From NCBI GenBank assembly GCA_025353925.1, contig JANXNV010000242.1:1-39779 (forward strand): a stretch of DNA of 39,779 nt. Direction: 5' to 3'. A program made the position numbers and the translations under genes. The notes beneath the pieces were generated by a model. That model saw only the letters and a list, made by a program, of their open reading frames with translations, searched no databases and was not told where the DNA came from. Shown one piece after another: positions 31,804 through 39,718 of this stretch. The DNA comes from Armatimonadota bacterium (GTDB lineage Bacteria > Armatimonadota > Armatimonadia > Armatimonadales > Capsulimonadaceae). Within the stretch, counting starts at the first letter, position 1; each line of letters starts with the position of its first letter.

Positions 31804-32022
31804 ATGCCGAAGTTCACGATCTATGCCAATGTTGAAGAGGCACCGGAGCATTCTCCTGTCGAAGCCTGGCTGGTGAAATGGGAACACCATATCGCGTACC
31901 TCTCAGCCAATCTTGGGTGCGGCTGCTGCATCGATATTTACAATGTGGACGGTTCTGAGGAAGTAATCGCTGAGCTGCCGGAGGAAGTCGTCGTGCGAAA
32001 AGACTGGTCAGAAGGAAGTTAG
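31804..32022 (+). CDS. Small hypothetical protein before ricT
   Basis: The 72-residue protein, MPKFTIYANVEEAPEHSPVE at the start, has a compact soluble alpha/beta look and a Cys-rich patch LGCGCCIDIYN in the middle, which could bind a metal or form disulfides (inference). ATG 31804 is preferred over an in-frame ATG at 31762, as the latter lies within the end of the preceding gene. It ends 3 nt before ricT, so the two are probably translated together. I do not recognise the family. Confidence 0.55.
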   Translation: MPKFTIYANVEEAPEHSPVEAWLVKWEHHIAYLSANLGCGCCIDIYNVDGSEEVIAELPEEVVVRKDWSEGS

Positions 32023-32025
32023 AAA

Positions 32026-32943
32026 ATGCCGATAGTCATCGAAGTGGCCTTTAAGCCGCTGAGTAAATTGATCGCCTGTGCGCCGGGGCTGCTGGATCTC
32101 AAAGTGGATGAAGCCGTGCTGGTGGAGGGCGAGGCCGGAGTAGAGTTCGGGATTGTAAAAACTGGTGCTCGCGCCGTGCCGGATACTGACACCCCAACTC
32201 CCCTTCGCAAAGTGCTGCGGCGGGCATTACCCGAAGACTGGTCGCGCCGGGAAAAGAGCGAGGCGCGGCAGGCGGAGGCCTTCCGGGTCTGTAAAGAGAA
32301 AATACGCACCCTGAATTTGCCCATGAAGCTGATTGAAGCGGAGTGGGCGTTCGACGGGGCGCAGGTGACGTTCCACTTCACCGCGGAGGGGCGTGTCGAC
32401 TTCCGGGAGCTGGTTCGGGAAACCGCAGCCGTGCTGCATACCCGTGTTCAGATGCACCAGGTGGGACCAAGAGACCATGCCCGCATCTTTCCGGGCGTCG
32501 GGCCGTGCGGGCGGCCTACCTGCTGTTCGACTTTCCTGCGCGAGTTCCAGCCGGTCTCCATGAAGATGGTCAAGAACCAGAACCTGGTATTGAACCCGGC
32601 TAAGTTCTCCGGCCTGTGCGGCAAGCTGATGTGCTGCCTGCGCTACGAACAGGACGGGCCGGAGGCAAGCAAGCCGAGCCTGCCGGAAATCGGCATGGTC
32701 GTGATGACCCCGATGGGTCGGGCGAAGGTCGAGGAAGTGAATGCCGTCCAGCAGATGGTCACCGTGCAGCTCGAATCCCAGCAGTTTGTAGAGGTGCGGG
32801 CGAAAGACATCGGAGAGGTCTCGGGGTGCGTGACGCACACGGAAGGGGACTGTGACGGCTGCGCCGCCGACGGCAGCCTGAGTACCTGTGAGGTCCCGAC
32901 CCGCGATGCGCCGGTCAGCGGGAAATCTTTGCCCGTATTCTGA
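32026..32943 (+). CDS. ricT: PSP1-domain regulatory iron-sulfur protein RicT (YaaT)
   Basis: RicT, with RicA and RicF, forms the Y-complex that in Bacillus subtilis supports RNase Y-dependent mRNA maturation, biofilm formation and sporulation; each complex binds two 4Fe-4S clusters. The 305-residue protein shows the PSP1 domain: ALRGVGPCGRPTCC-type segment GPCGRPTCCSTFL, then KFSGLCGKLMCCLRYE, whose cysteines are the cluster ligands; RDHARIFPGVG precedes it. A Cys-rich end CVTHTEGDCDGCAAD is unusual. GAAGGAAG stands about 8 nt ahead of the ATG. The last 7 codons, including the stop, are repeated directly after the gene. Confidence 0.9.
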   Translation: MPIVIEVAFKPLSKLIACAPGLLDLKVDEAVLVEGEAGVEFGIVKTGARAVPDTDTPTPLRKVLRRALPEDWSRREKSEARQAEAFRVCKEKIRTLNLPMKLIEAEWAFDGAQVTFHFTAEGRVDFRELVRETAAVLHTRVQMHQVGPRDHARIFPGVGPCGRPTCCSTFLREFQPVSMKMVKNQNLVLNPAKFSGLCGKLMCCLRYEQDGPEASKPSLPEIGMVVMTPMGRAKVEEVNAVQQMVTVQLESQQFVEVRAKDIGEVSGCVTHTEGDCDGCAADGSLSTCEVPTRDAPVSGKSLPVF

Positions 32944-32964
32944 AAATCTTTACCCGTATTCTGA
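32923..32964. repeat. Tandem 21-bp repeat spanning the ricT stop codon
   Basis: Two 21-nt copies (32923-32943 and 32944-32964) differ in one base. Each equals seven codons, Lys-Ser-Leu-Pro-Val-Phe-stop, in the ricT frame, so the gene has two successive in-frame stops with identical preceding residues. Confidence 0.9.
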
Positions 32965-33030
32965 CGGGATTCTCGCGAAAAAGAGGGGTAGGGGCCTATC
33001 AATTTCTCTGAAATGCGGGTACTGTAGGGT

Positions 33031-33056
33031 CAGGCACTTCCAGGCACTTCCAGGCA
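33031..33056. repeat. 10-bp tandem repeat before the TPR gene
   Basis: CAGGCACTTC occurs twice in a row (33031-33040, 33041-33050), followed by CAGGCA (33051-33056), 20 bp before the TPR gene. The 10-bp period places the copies on one DNA face, as expected of a regulator site, but a replication-slippage repeat is equally possible. Confidence 0.8.
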
Positions 33057-33075
33057 TGATAAAGGACACCGCGCA

Positions 33076-33921
33076 ATGACGATGACCGCGTCTTCCGAAT
33101 CTCTTCTCGACACCCCTCAATTACAGCGGCGACGGCTTCAGGCCCGCGCCCGGCGACTTGCCCGCCGCGCGGAGACCCTCGCGAGTGCGGGGCGCACGGC
33201 AGAGGCGATTGCCTGTCAAAGCGAAGTCGCTTCGCTCCGGCCCGCCGACTCCGTAGCCTTTTTCCGGTTGGGCCTGTTGTACCGCGAGGCGCGGCGCACC
33301 GACCAGGCTGTCCATGCCCTGCGGCAGGCATCGACGCTCAGTCCGGCGGACCGCGACCCGCGCGAAGCACTCACCGAGACACTGGTAGAAGCCAGTCGCT
33401 ACGAGGAAGCCGTGACCGAAGCCCGCGCCCTCCTGAAGCTCGTCCCCCGCAGCCTTTTTGCCCGCGATGCGTTAAGCGTTTCCTACTTGCAGCTTGGCCG
33501 CCTTGACAAGGCCCTGCAGGTGACCGGCGAGATGGTCTGGCTCGATCCCCTGAATCCCGGACACCATTTCCGGCGCGGCCTGCTTTTTCAGCAGCAGGGA
33601 AACTTGACGGCTGCTGTTGGGGAATATAGCCGCGCCCTTGATATGGCGCATCCGGAGAGTGAGACGTACGAAGATGCCGAAGAGGCTTTGGAAGTCCTCG
33701 ATGATGGACAAACACGCCAGATTTTACTCCTCGCGTCCGAAGACCGGCTGTTTCTCCTGAAGCTGCGCCGAGACCTTTCCGAAGCGGTGCAGGACCGCGG
33801 CTTTTCGCTCAGCGAGGAAGGATTAGCACGCTTGGAGCATTTGCTGCCGCACGAATTTCCCGATTGGATCGGGGATTTGCCCGCACCGATCTCGCGCGGG
33901 GTGATGGGAATGTACCATTAG
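33076..33921 (+). CDS. Tetratricopeptide-repeat protein
   Basis: The 281-residue protein is built of TPR-type helical repeats: about five units from residue 20 to 200, for example SVAFFRLGLLYREARRTDQAVHAL, LFARDALSVSYLQLGRLDKAL and HHFRRGLLFQQQGNLTAAVGEY. The last 80 residues, LLKLRRDLSEAVQDRGF and ALPHEFPDWIGDL-like end, form a non-TPR helical domain. TPRs mediate protein-protein contacts; the partner is unknown. It has no signal peptide. AAAGGA lies 11 nt before the ATG. An adjacent ATG two codons later is an alternative start. It ends 10 nt before folP. Confidence 0.85.
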   Translation: MTMTASSESLLDTPQLQRRRLQARARRLARRAETLASAGRTAEAIACQSEVASLRPADSVAFFRLGLLYREARRTDQAVHALRQASTLSPADRDPREALTETLVEASRYEEAVTEARALLKLVPRSLFARDALSVSYLQLGRLDKALQVTGEMVWLDPLNPGHHFRRGLLFQQQGNLTAAVGEYSRALDMAHPESETYEDAEEALEVLDDGQTRQILLLASEDRLFLLKLRRDLSEAVQDRGFSLSEEGLARLEHLLPHEFPDWIGDLPAPISRGVMGMYH

Positions 33922-33931
33922 CTGGCAGAGC

Positions 33932-34762
33932 TTGATCGGAAAGCAGACTCTGGTGATGGGCGTTTTGAACGTCACGCCTGACTCGTTCTCCGATGGCGGC
34001 CTGTACGCCGATGTCGAGGCCGCTGTGGCGCATGCCCACCAGATGGTCGCCGACGGTGCCCACGTTCTTGATATCGGCGGGGAAAGCACCCGCCCCGCGA
34101 CCTTCTCCGACCAGTCTCCCCTGCCGCCCGAGGAAGAAAAACGCCGCATTCTGCCGGTCATCACCCGCATTGCTGCCGAGCTGCCGCATATTCCCCTCTC
34201 CGTTGACACCTACAAAGCCGAAGTCGCGGAAGCGGCTCTCGAAGCCGGGGCGTCGCTGATCAATGACATCAGCGGCCTGACCTATGACCCGGCCATGGCA
34301 TCACTGGCCTCTTCCACGGGTGTCCCCATCATCCTCATGCATCTGCCTGGCCGACCTCGCGACCTGCCGCTGAATCCCATTTACACGGATGTCGTGGCGG
34401 AAGTGCTCGCTTTCTTCGAGCGTCAGATTGACTATGCCGAGGCGTCAGGCGTACTCCGCTCCCATATTTGGCTTGACCCTGGCCTTGGGTTTGGGAAGAC
34501 AGCACAGCACAATTTAGAGCTGCTGCGCCGCTTGCCGGAACTTAAAGCTTTGGGCTTTCCCCTCGTTGTCGGAGCGTCGCGCAAGAAGTTTCTCGGGCGG
34601 ATCTTAGGCACGGATGACCTATCCGGCCGCCGAGACGGCACCGCCGCCGCCGTTGCCCTCAGCATTGGCGGAGGGGCCGACATGGTACGTGTCCACGATG
34701 TGCGCGAAATGGCGCGAGTCGCAAAAGTCAGTGATGCCGTCGTGCGGGGCTGGGAGGAGTAA
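33932..34762 (+). CDS. folP: Dihydropteroate synthase FolP
   Basis: FolP joins p-aminobenzoate and hydroxymethyldihydropterin pyrophosphate to make dihydropteroate in folate synthesis; it is the sulfonamide target. The 276-residue TIM barrel has LVMGVLNVTPDSFSDGGLY (signature 1), AHVLDIGGESTRPAT (signature 2), SVDTYKAEVAEAALEAGASLINDISG, DPGLGFGKTAQHN and GASRKKFLG (with the conserved Lys and Arg). The start is a TTG 10 nt after the TPR gene stop, with no better start in frame. It is the last plus-strand gene before the convergent kinase gene. Confidence 0.96.
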   Translation: MIGKQTLVMGVLNVTPDSFSDGGLYADVEAAVAHAHQMVADGAHVLDIGGESTRPATFSDQSPLPPEEEKRRILPVITRIAAELPHIPLSVDTYKAEVAEAALEAGASLINDISGLTYDPAMASLASSTGVPIILMHLPGRPRDLPLNPIYTDVVAEVLAFFERQIDYAEASGVLRSHIWLDPGLGFGKTAQHNLELLRRLPELKALGFPLVVGASRKKFLGRILGTDDLSGRRDGTAAAVALSIGGGADMVRVHDVREMARVAKVSDAVVRGWEE

Positions 34763-34775
34763 AGCCGTCGGCAGG

Positions 34776-35414
34776 TCAGAGAGTATGGCCGCCGGTGCGG
34801 CGGCGTACGAAGTCGGTCAAAAGATCGGCGATTTGCGGCAGGGGGAGAAAGCTCGTGTCGAGGCAAAGGTGATATTTCTCCGCATCATCCCACCCCCGGC
34901 CGATCATCTGGGTGATGTACCGCTTACGGGTATCGTCGGAGCGCAGCACCATCTCAAGAGCGAGTGCCTCGGTGGGGGCCGACGAGTTCTCCAAAAGGCG
35001 GCGGACTCGAAAACTTTGAGGAGCATGCAGCAGGATATTGACCATGCCGGGGTGGGGGGGCAGAACATGAGATGCCAGCCGCCCCACGATCACGCAGTCC
35101 TCAGTGGCTGCAATGCTCTTCATGACCTCAGTTTCCGCCGCAAACAGCTCTTGATCGGAGACTGAAGGTGCCAGTGGGGTATGATACAGTGCTTCCGGCG
35201 GTCCGGCACTGATGCCCCGCAGCATCCGCTCCCAGAACGGCGTGCCTCGCTCTTCACGTGCCGAGATTTCCCCCTCGTCGAGTGCGATATGCTGCGTCGC
35301 TCCGCTAACGATCTCGCGGTCAAGGCATCGAATGCCCAGGTTCCGCGCTATGCACTCGCCTAGGTAAGATCCCCCAGAGCCAAGCTGCCGGGCTAAAGTC
35401 ACCGTGATTCTCAT
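34776..35414 (-). CDS. Cytidylate kinase-like protein (Cytidylate_kin2 family)
   Basis: The 212-residue protein has a P-loop-like start, RITVTLARQLGSGGSYLGECIAR, in place of the standard GxxGxGKS/T, as in the Cytidylate_kin2 family. It also has RCLDREIV, CVIVGRLASHVL and MVNILLHAPQSFRVRRL with the lid arginines. Members are thought to phosphorylate nucleotides, but few are tested and no substrate is assigned. AAGGGA is about 8 nt before the ATG. A terminator hairpin lies 32 nt upstream of the start, separating it from the PAP2 gene, so it should have a promoter close to its start. Confidence 0.8.
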   Translation of the reverse strand: MRITVTLARQLGSGGSYLGECIARNLGIRCLDREIVSGATQHIALDEGEISAREERGTPFWERMLRGISAGPPEALYHTPLAPSVSDQELFAAETEVMKSIAATEDCVIVGRLASHVLPPHPGMVNILLHAPQSFRVRRLLENSSAPTEALALEMVLRSDDTRKRYITQMIGRGWDDAEKYHLCLDTSFLPLPQIADLLTDFVRRRTGGHTL

Positions 35415-35445
35415 CGGTCGAATCCCTTACACGTTTCAGACAACA

Positions 35446-35478
35446 AAAAAGCGTCAACCCCTCGGGCTGACGCTTTTT
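35446..35478. terminator. Bidirectional intrinsic terminator hairpin
   Basis: The arms AAAAAGCGTCAACCC (35446-35460) and GGGCTGACGCTTTTT (35464-35478) pair with one mismatch around a 3-nt loop. T-runs follow on both strands. It is the only classical terminator near the kinase gene start, 32 nt away. Confidence 0.85.
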
Positions 35479-35479
35479 A

Positions 35480-35720
35480 TTACACTACTTTGGTCTTCGC
35501 CATTAATTTTGGCAACGTGGATACAGTATATCACAGAACCGATGGGTTGTCAATGGACTGCTTATCGTAGGACGTATCAGTAGAGGCACACAATACACGG
35601 AGACAAGCGGTTTATTTATGGCGAATTAGAGGCCATATGGCGAGAGTTTAGCAGAAAGATACTCAAATTATGTCTCGTGATTGTCGCAAAATAGTGGGCC
35701 GAGTGGTTGAAAACCACCCC
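35480..35720. other. AT-richer intergenic stretch with no recognised gene
   Basis: Together with the terminator and the kinase leader this gives about 306 bp without a gene between the kinase start and the PAP2 stop. It is AT-richer than the surroundings. No RNA gene, coding frame or mobile element could be supported; a short tRNA-like string near 35700 does not fold into a tRNA. Confidence 0.6.
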
Positions 35721-36251
35721 TTAGGTTCCGACACGCTCCCGCAAAAAATAACTTATCCCCCAACTGATACCTGTGCCGATCACGGCTCCGACCAAGACTT
35801 GATAGGGGAAATGCGCATGGCCCTCTACACGCGACCACCCGATACTGATTGCGGATGCGTACCAGAGGGGGGACAAACGTGGAAACGCTCGGGTCAGTAG
35901 GCCCGCGACGGCGAAGGAGAGCGTTGTGTGACCGCTGGGGAAACCTGTCGGTTCGCCATCGGGCCGAGGGAGGCGCGTGGACTGTTTCAGCCCTTCGACG
36001 CAGAGAAGCGTGAGAAGCGCGGCGGCGGGCGGCCACCAATAGAGCTTTTTTTGTCCGTTTTGACAAGCACGCCACAAAATTAGAACTGCGCCGAGAATAT
36101 TGAAAGTCAAATAAAACGTATGGCTGAGGAAGTCACCGGTGAGCTGGGCAGATCTTATTCCCCATAGGGGATGCGCATCGGCGACAGCCAGCAGCGCGAT
36201 GCTGAGCGGCGGCCAAGACACGACCGCTGTGAGGCGTGGAGATCTCGTCAA
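35721..36251 (-). CDS. PAP2 superfamily phosphatase
   Basis: The 176-residue membrane protein has about five helices and the PAP2 active-site motifs: KQSTRLPRP (K-x6-RP), FPSGHT (PSGH) and SRVEGHAHFPYQVLVG, with the catalytic histidines. The third motif usually ends in Asp (SR-x5-H-x3-D); here Gln is present, as in glucose-6-phosphatase. PAP2 enzymes act on lipid or sugar phosphates at the outer membrane face, for example undecaprenyl pyrophosphate. The TTG start shares TTGA with the stop of the upstream dioxygenase gene, so translation is coupled. The C-terminus is complete. Confidence 0.85.
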   Translation of the reverse strand: MTRSPRLTAVVSWPPLSIALLAVADAHPLWGIRSAQLTGDFLSHTFYLTFNILGAVLILWRACQNGQKKLYWWPPAAALLTLLCVEGLKQSTRLPRPDGEPTGFPSGHTTLSFAVAGLLTRAFPRLSPLWYASAISIGWSRVEGHAHFPYQVLVGAVIGTGISWGISYFLRERVGT

Positions 36252-37192
36252 AGCGGACGCAAACCCGCCTCGATCTGTGCCCGGCGCGGCTCCAGGAACG
36301 GCGGCAAGGATAGGGATTCGCCCAAATGTGCCGGATCTTCGTCCGTGGCAAACCCAGGACCATCGGTAGCAATCTCAAACAAAATGCCGTTTGGCTCCCG
36401 GAAGTAGATGGATTCGAAGTAAAAACGGTCGATTTGTTCCGATACCGGAAGGCCCGCACCGATAATTCGCCGCCGCCACTCCGACTGCTGGTCGCGGTCA
36501 GGCACCCGAAACGCCACATGGTGTACTCCGCCCGCTCCCTGACGTGCGGGCGGCAGATCGGGCCTCTCGGCAACATGGACTTCCGTTCCCGGACCGCCCC
36601 TGCCGGTCTCGAAGACAACCACCACATGACCTTCCGCGTCTTTGTACTCGTGAGTCTGCCGAAATCCAAGCGTGTCCGTTAGGACTGTTGCCGTCAGAGC
36701 GAGTCTTTGCACGGTGAGTGTCACGGCGTCCAAACCTTTGATGCCCCGTTCCACCGGAACCGGACTGCCTTCCCAAGGTATGCCGCCGGGAGCACCGTCG
36801 TCGGCGACCAGGCTGAGTGCCTGCCCCTCCGGATCGGTGAATTGCAGGGTCGGGCGACCAGTGATCTCCGTGATCTCTCCACGGGGAATGCTGAAGCTGT
36901 CCAGCCGCGCCGACCACCAGATAAGTGTCTCCCGATTCGCAACGCGCAGGGCGGTCGCGGAAATCGCGCCGATGCCGTTTCGATTGGGGGCGGCCTGTGC
37001 CCAGTCAAAAAAGGTCATTTCCGTCCCGGCATGGCCCACGGAGTCACCGTAGAAGAGGTGGTACGCCGAAACGTCGTCCTGGTTGACCGTCTTTTTGACC
37101 AGGCGCATGCCCAGCGTTTTCGTGTAAAAGTTCACGTTGTTCGCCGCGAGACGCGTGATTGCAGTGACATGGTGCAGGCCGGTGAGTTCCAT
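36248..37192 (-). CDS. Ring-cleaving dioxygenase, VOC family (MhqO-like)
   Basis: The 314-residue protein has two VOC (glyoxalase-fold) halves: [14 protein letters not shown] with the first metal His, [23 protein letters not shown], then [16 protein letters not shown] with the second His and [18 protein letters not shown] with the Glu ligand. This is the arrangement of the MhqO/PcpA/LinE group, Fe(II) ring-cleaving dioxygenases acting on hydroquinones. B. subtilis MhqO serves in quinone detoxification. A TAAACT box ends 6 nt before the ATG with no Shine-Dalgarno, and PAP2 follows by a TTGA overlap. It is divergent from the cyanase gene. Confidence 0.9.
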   Translation of the reverse strand: MELTGLHHVTAITRLAANNVNFYTKTLGMRLVKKTVNQDDVSAYHLFYGDSVGHAGTEMTFFDWAQAAPNRNGIGAISATALRVANRETLIWWSARLDSFSIPRGEITEITGRPTLQFTDPEGQALSLVADDGAPGGIPWEGSPVPVERGIKGLDAVTLTVQRLALTATVLTDTLGFRQTHEYKDAEGHVVVVFETGRGGPGTEVHVAERPDLPPARQGAGGVHHVAFRVPDRDQQSEWRRRIIGAGLPVSEQIDRFYFESIYFREPNGILFEIATDGPGFATDEDPAHLGESLSLPPFLEPRRAQIEAGLRPL

Positions 37193-37198
37193 AAAACT

Positions 37199-37204
37199 AG
37201 TTTA
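37199..37204 (-). promoter_or_regulatory. -10-like box before the dioxygenase gene (possible leaderless start)
   Basis: Read on the minus strand, TAAACT occupies 37204-37199 and ends 6 nt before the ATG at 37192. No Shine-Dalgarno is present, and the -35 region is weak. Confidence 0.4.
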
Positions 37205-37213
37205 CCCAATACA

Positions 37214-37233
37214 GCAGTGTTCGGGTACACTGC
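37214..37233. promoter_or_regulatory. Inverted repeat over the cyanase promoter
   Basis: GCAGTGT (37214-37220) and ACACTGC (37227-37233) are perfect inverted copies 6 nt apart. The right arm overlaps TACACT (37226-37231), a likely -10 box for cynS. The repeat also lies upstream of the divergent dioxygenase start. It may be an operator for either or both genes. Confidence 0.5.
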
Positions 37234-37265
37234 AGAAGCTGGAAATCAACACCCAAGGAGTTACT

Positions 37266-37706
37266 ATGTCACTTCCCCCGATCACGGAAATGCTGCTGGC
37301 CGCGAAAAAAGAAAAAGGTCTCAGCTTCGCAGACCTCGAGCCGATTGTCGGCCTCGACGAGATCTGCATCGCCGCAATTATCTACCGCCAGGCGACGGCA
37401 TCCGCAGAGGAAGCCCGCAAGCTGACCGGCGCACTCGGTCTCAGCTCCGACTTCGTCGCCGCGCTCACGGAATACCCGGTCAAGGGCCTGGGGCCGCTCG
37501 TGCCGACGGACCCGCTGATCTACCGTTTCTACGAGATCATGCAGGTTTACGGACTGCCGCTGAAATCCGTCATTCAGGAGAAGTTCGGCGACGGTATCAT
37601 GAGTGCAATCGACTTCACGATGCATGTGGAAAAAGAGGAAGACCCGAAAGGTGACCGCGTGAAGCTGACCATGAACGGCAAGTTCCTGGCGTACAAAAAG
37701 TGGTGA
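37266..37706 (+). CDS. cynS: Cyanate hydratase (cyanase) CynS
   Basis: Cyanase converts cyanate and bicarbonate to ammonia and CO2. The 146-residue protein has the helical N-terminal domain and the catalytic C-terminal domain with Arg87, Glu90 and Ser113 ([11 protein letters not shown] and MSAIDF), matching the Arg96-Glu99-Ser122 triad of the E. coli enzyme at a constant offset of 9. It forms decamers in known cases. AAGGAG (37255-37260) stands 5 nt before the ATG. No carbonic anhydrase (cynT), transporter (cynX) or regulator (cynR) lies next to it, so it may serve general cyanate detoxification and nitrogen supply. It is convergent with metG. Confidence 0.97.
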   Translation: MSLPPITEMLLAAKKEKGLSFADLEPIVGLDEICIAAIIYRQATASAEEARKLTGALGLSSDFVAALTEYPVKGLGPLVPTDPLIYRFYEIMQVYGLPLKSVIQEKFGDGIMSAIDFTMHVEKEEDPKGDRVKLTMNGKFLAYKKW

Positions 37707-37723
37707 TCCGGATCTTGCTCTGC

Positions 37724-39718
37724 TTATCGTACCTGTGCCCCCGGCGGGACGGCATCTGGGTCGGCGGGGTGAAGGAGTATCGCATGGCCTTCGGCATCGG
37801 TGGCGGCCATCAGCATGCCCTGCGACTCTAGGCCGCGCATCTTGCGAGGAGCAAGATTTGCGACCACGACGATCTTTTTGCCGGGCAGAGATTCGGGCAG
37901 GTAGCTCTCGGCGATACCCGCCAGTATCTGCCGGGGCGAACCTTCTCCAATATCTACCGTCAGCTTCAGCAGCTTGGTCGCTCCTTCCACGCGCTCGGCA
38001 GTTTTGATCTCACCGATTTTCAGCTGAATCTTCGCGAAGTCGTCGATGGTGATATAAGCCGGGGCGGCGGGGGCTTCGGCTACTTCTAAAATCGGCGGTG
38101 GGGGCGGCATATTTTCGGTCACAGGCGTGAGTTCTTTCTGTTTTGTGGCTGTATTTTTCGTGTCGATACGCGGGAAGATCGGCTGTGCTTCGGCTGTCTT
38201 TCTGCCGCCGGGCAGACCGCCCCAGTGAGTTTCGTGTGCCCAGTCGCCAAGCGGCATTTCGCCCAGGCCGAGCTGCTCCCGCATCACGCTCGCCACATGC
38301 GGCAGGAGCGGTGTCAGAAGGACGCTGATAATACGAACGGCTTCCAGGGCGGCATAAAGGGCATCGGCGACGCCCCGCGTGTCACCGGCCTTGTGCCGCT
38401 TCCAGGGGGCAGTCGTATCAATATCCCCGTTGCCTGCCTCGACGAGCTTCCAGATTACCGAGAGGGCTGCGCCGGGATCATAGGCGAGCATGCAGCGCTC
38501 GACATCCTGCACGATCTCGCGGGAGAGGCTTGCCAGCGTCCCGTCCGCCGTCCGCTCCGCTCCGCCCTCCGGCACCACTGCTCCGGCATACTGCGCCAGC
38601 ATCTTCAGGGTACGGTTCAGCAGATTGCCCAGCTTATTGCAGAGGTCGGCGTTATAGCGGCTGATCAGGTGGCTTTGCGAGTATTCAGCGTCGCCGGTAA
38701 ACGAGATGTCGCGCAGGAGGTAATAGCGCAGAGCGTCTTTCGCGATTTCTGGGGATGCCCCGCTCAGCTCCACCAACTCCGCCACGACTTCCTGCGGGGT
38801 CGGGATATTGCCTTTGGACTTTGCGCCCTTTTCGCCGTCGACCAGCCACCAGCCATGCCCCAGCACCGTACCAGGCAGCGGCAGGCCGAGGCCCATCAGC
38901 ATGGCGGGCCAGAGAGTGGCATGGAATCGGGTGTAAATCTCTTTGCCCACCAGGTGCAAATCAGCCGGCCAGCGGCTGTCCCAAGCCGCATTGCCTGGCC
39001 ATCCGGTCGCCGTAAGATAATTGATGAGTGCATCGAACCAGACATAAACTACCTGGGATTCGTCCCCGGGTACGCAAATGCCCCAGCCGCTGTTGCGGCG
39101 CGAAACCACAATATCTCGTAGGCCGCCCTTTATGAATGCCAGCACTTCATTGCGCCGCGTCTCCGGCTGCAAAAACTCCGGGTGTGACTGGATATGGGCC
39201 AGCAGGCGATCCCCGTAGGCGGACAGCTTGAAGTAGTAATTGTCTTCGGAGACCCATTCCACTGCCGCTCCGCTTTCGATTGCTTTCCCGTCCTTGACTT
39301 CCGATTCACGAAAGAAAGTCTCGTCAGCGACCGAGTACCAGCCTTCATATTTGCCGCGATAGATGTCGCCGGTTGCTTGGAGCCGACGGAAGACTTCCGC
39401 GACTACAGCGCGATGGCGCGGCTCGGAAGTCCGGATGAAGTCATCGTTCGAGATATTCAGGTATTCCCAGCAGTCGCGAAATCGCCCCGCCACCTTGTCG
39501 GCGAACTCCTGGGCCGGCATTCCAGCTTTTGCCGCGGCATCGGCCACCTTCTGGGCGTGTTCATCCGTCCCGGTCAGGAAGAAAGTCTTCTCCCCTTTGA
39601 GGCGGTGAAATCGGGCCAGCGCATCACACAGAAGAGTGGTGGTCGCCGAGCCGACATGCGGAACGCCGTTGACGTAATAAATAGGGGTCGTAATATAAAA
39701 AGTCTTGTCGTGAGCCAA
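37724..39718 (-). CDS. metG: Methionyl-tRNA synthetase MetG
   Basis: MetRS charges tRNA-Met. The 664-residue protein has the Rossmann catalytic domain beginning FYITTPIYYVNGVPHVGSA, where HVGS stands in place of HIGH, then FLTGTDEHAQKV and GWWLVDGEKGAKSKGN, where KGAKS stands in place of KMSKS. It also has the anticodon-binding helical domain and, after a Pro-rich linker, a C-terminal EMAPII/Trbp111-like tRNA-binding domain (AKIQLKIGEIKTAERVEGATKLLKL, then ILAGIAESYLP). No zinc-knuckle cysteine motif is seen, as in the short-insert type. It starts at TTG 39718; an in-frame stop upstream (about 39766) excludes a longer start. Confidence 0.93.
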   Translation of the reverse strand: MAHDKTFYITTPIYYVNGVPHVGSATTTLLCDALARFHRLKGEKTFFLTGTDEHAQKVADAAAKAGMPAQEFADKVAGRFRDCWEYLNISNDDFIRTSEPRHRAVVAEVFRRLQATGDIYRGKYEGWYSVADETFFRESEVKDGKAIESGAAVEWVSEDNYYFKLSAYGDRLLAHIQSHPEFLQPETRRNEVLAFIKGGLRDIVVSRRNSGWGICVPGDESQVVYVWFDALINYLTATGWPGNAAWDSRWPADLHLVGKEIYTRFHATLWPAMLMGLGLPLPGTVLGHGWWLVDGEKGAKSKGNIPTPQEVVAELVELSGASPEIAKDALRYYLLRDISFTGDAEYSQSHLISRYNADLCNKLGNLLNRTLKMLAQYAGAVVPEGGAERTADGTLASLSREIVQDVERCMLAYDPGAALSVIWKLVEAGNGDIDTTAPWKRHKAGDTRGVADALYAALEAVRIISVLLTPLLPHVASVMREQLGLGEMPLGDWAHETHWGGLPGGRKTAEAQPIFPRIDTKNTATKQKELTPVTENMPPPPPILEVAEAPAAPAYITIDDFAKIQLKIGEIKTAERVEGATKLLKLTVDIGEGSPRQILAGIAESYLPESLPGKKIVVVANLAPRKMRGLESQGMLMAATDAEGHAILLHPADPDAVPPGAQVR

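Noticed and set aside
35690-35760. tRNA-like string (GGCCGAGTGGTTGA) on the plus strand
   Set aside because: No acceptor stem, anticodon arm or T-arm can be built around it, and it runs into the PAP2 coding end.
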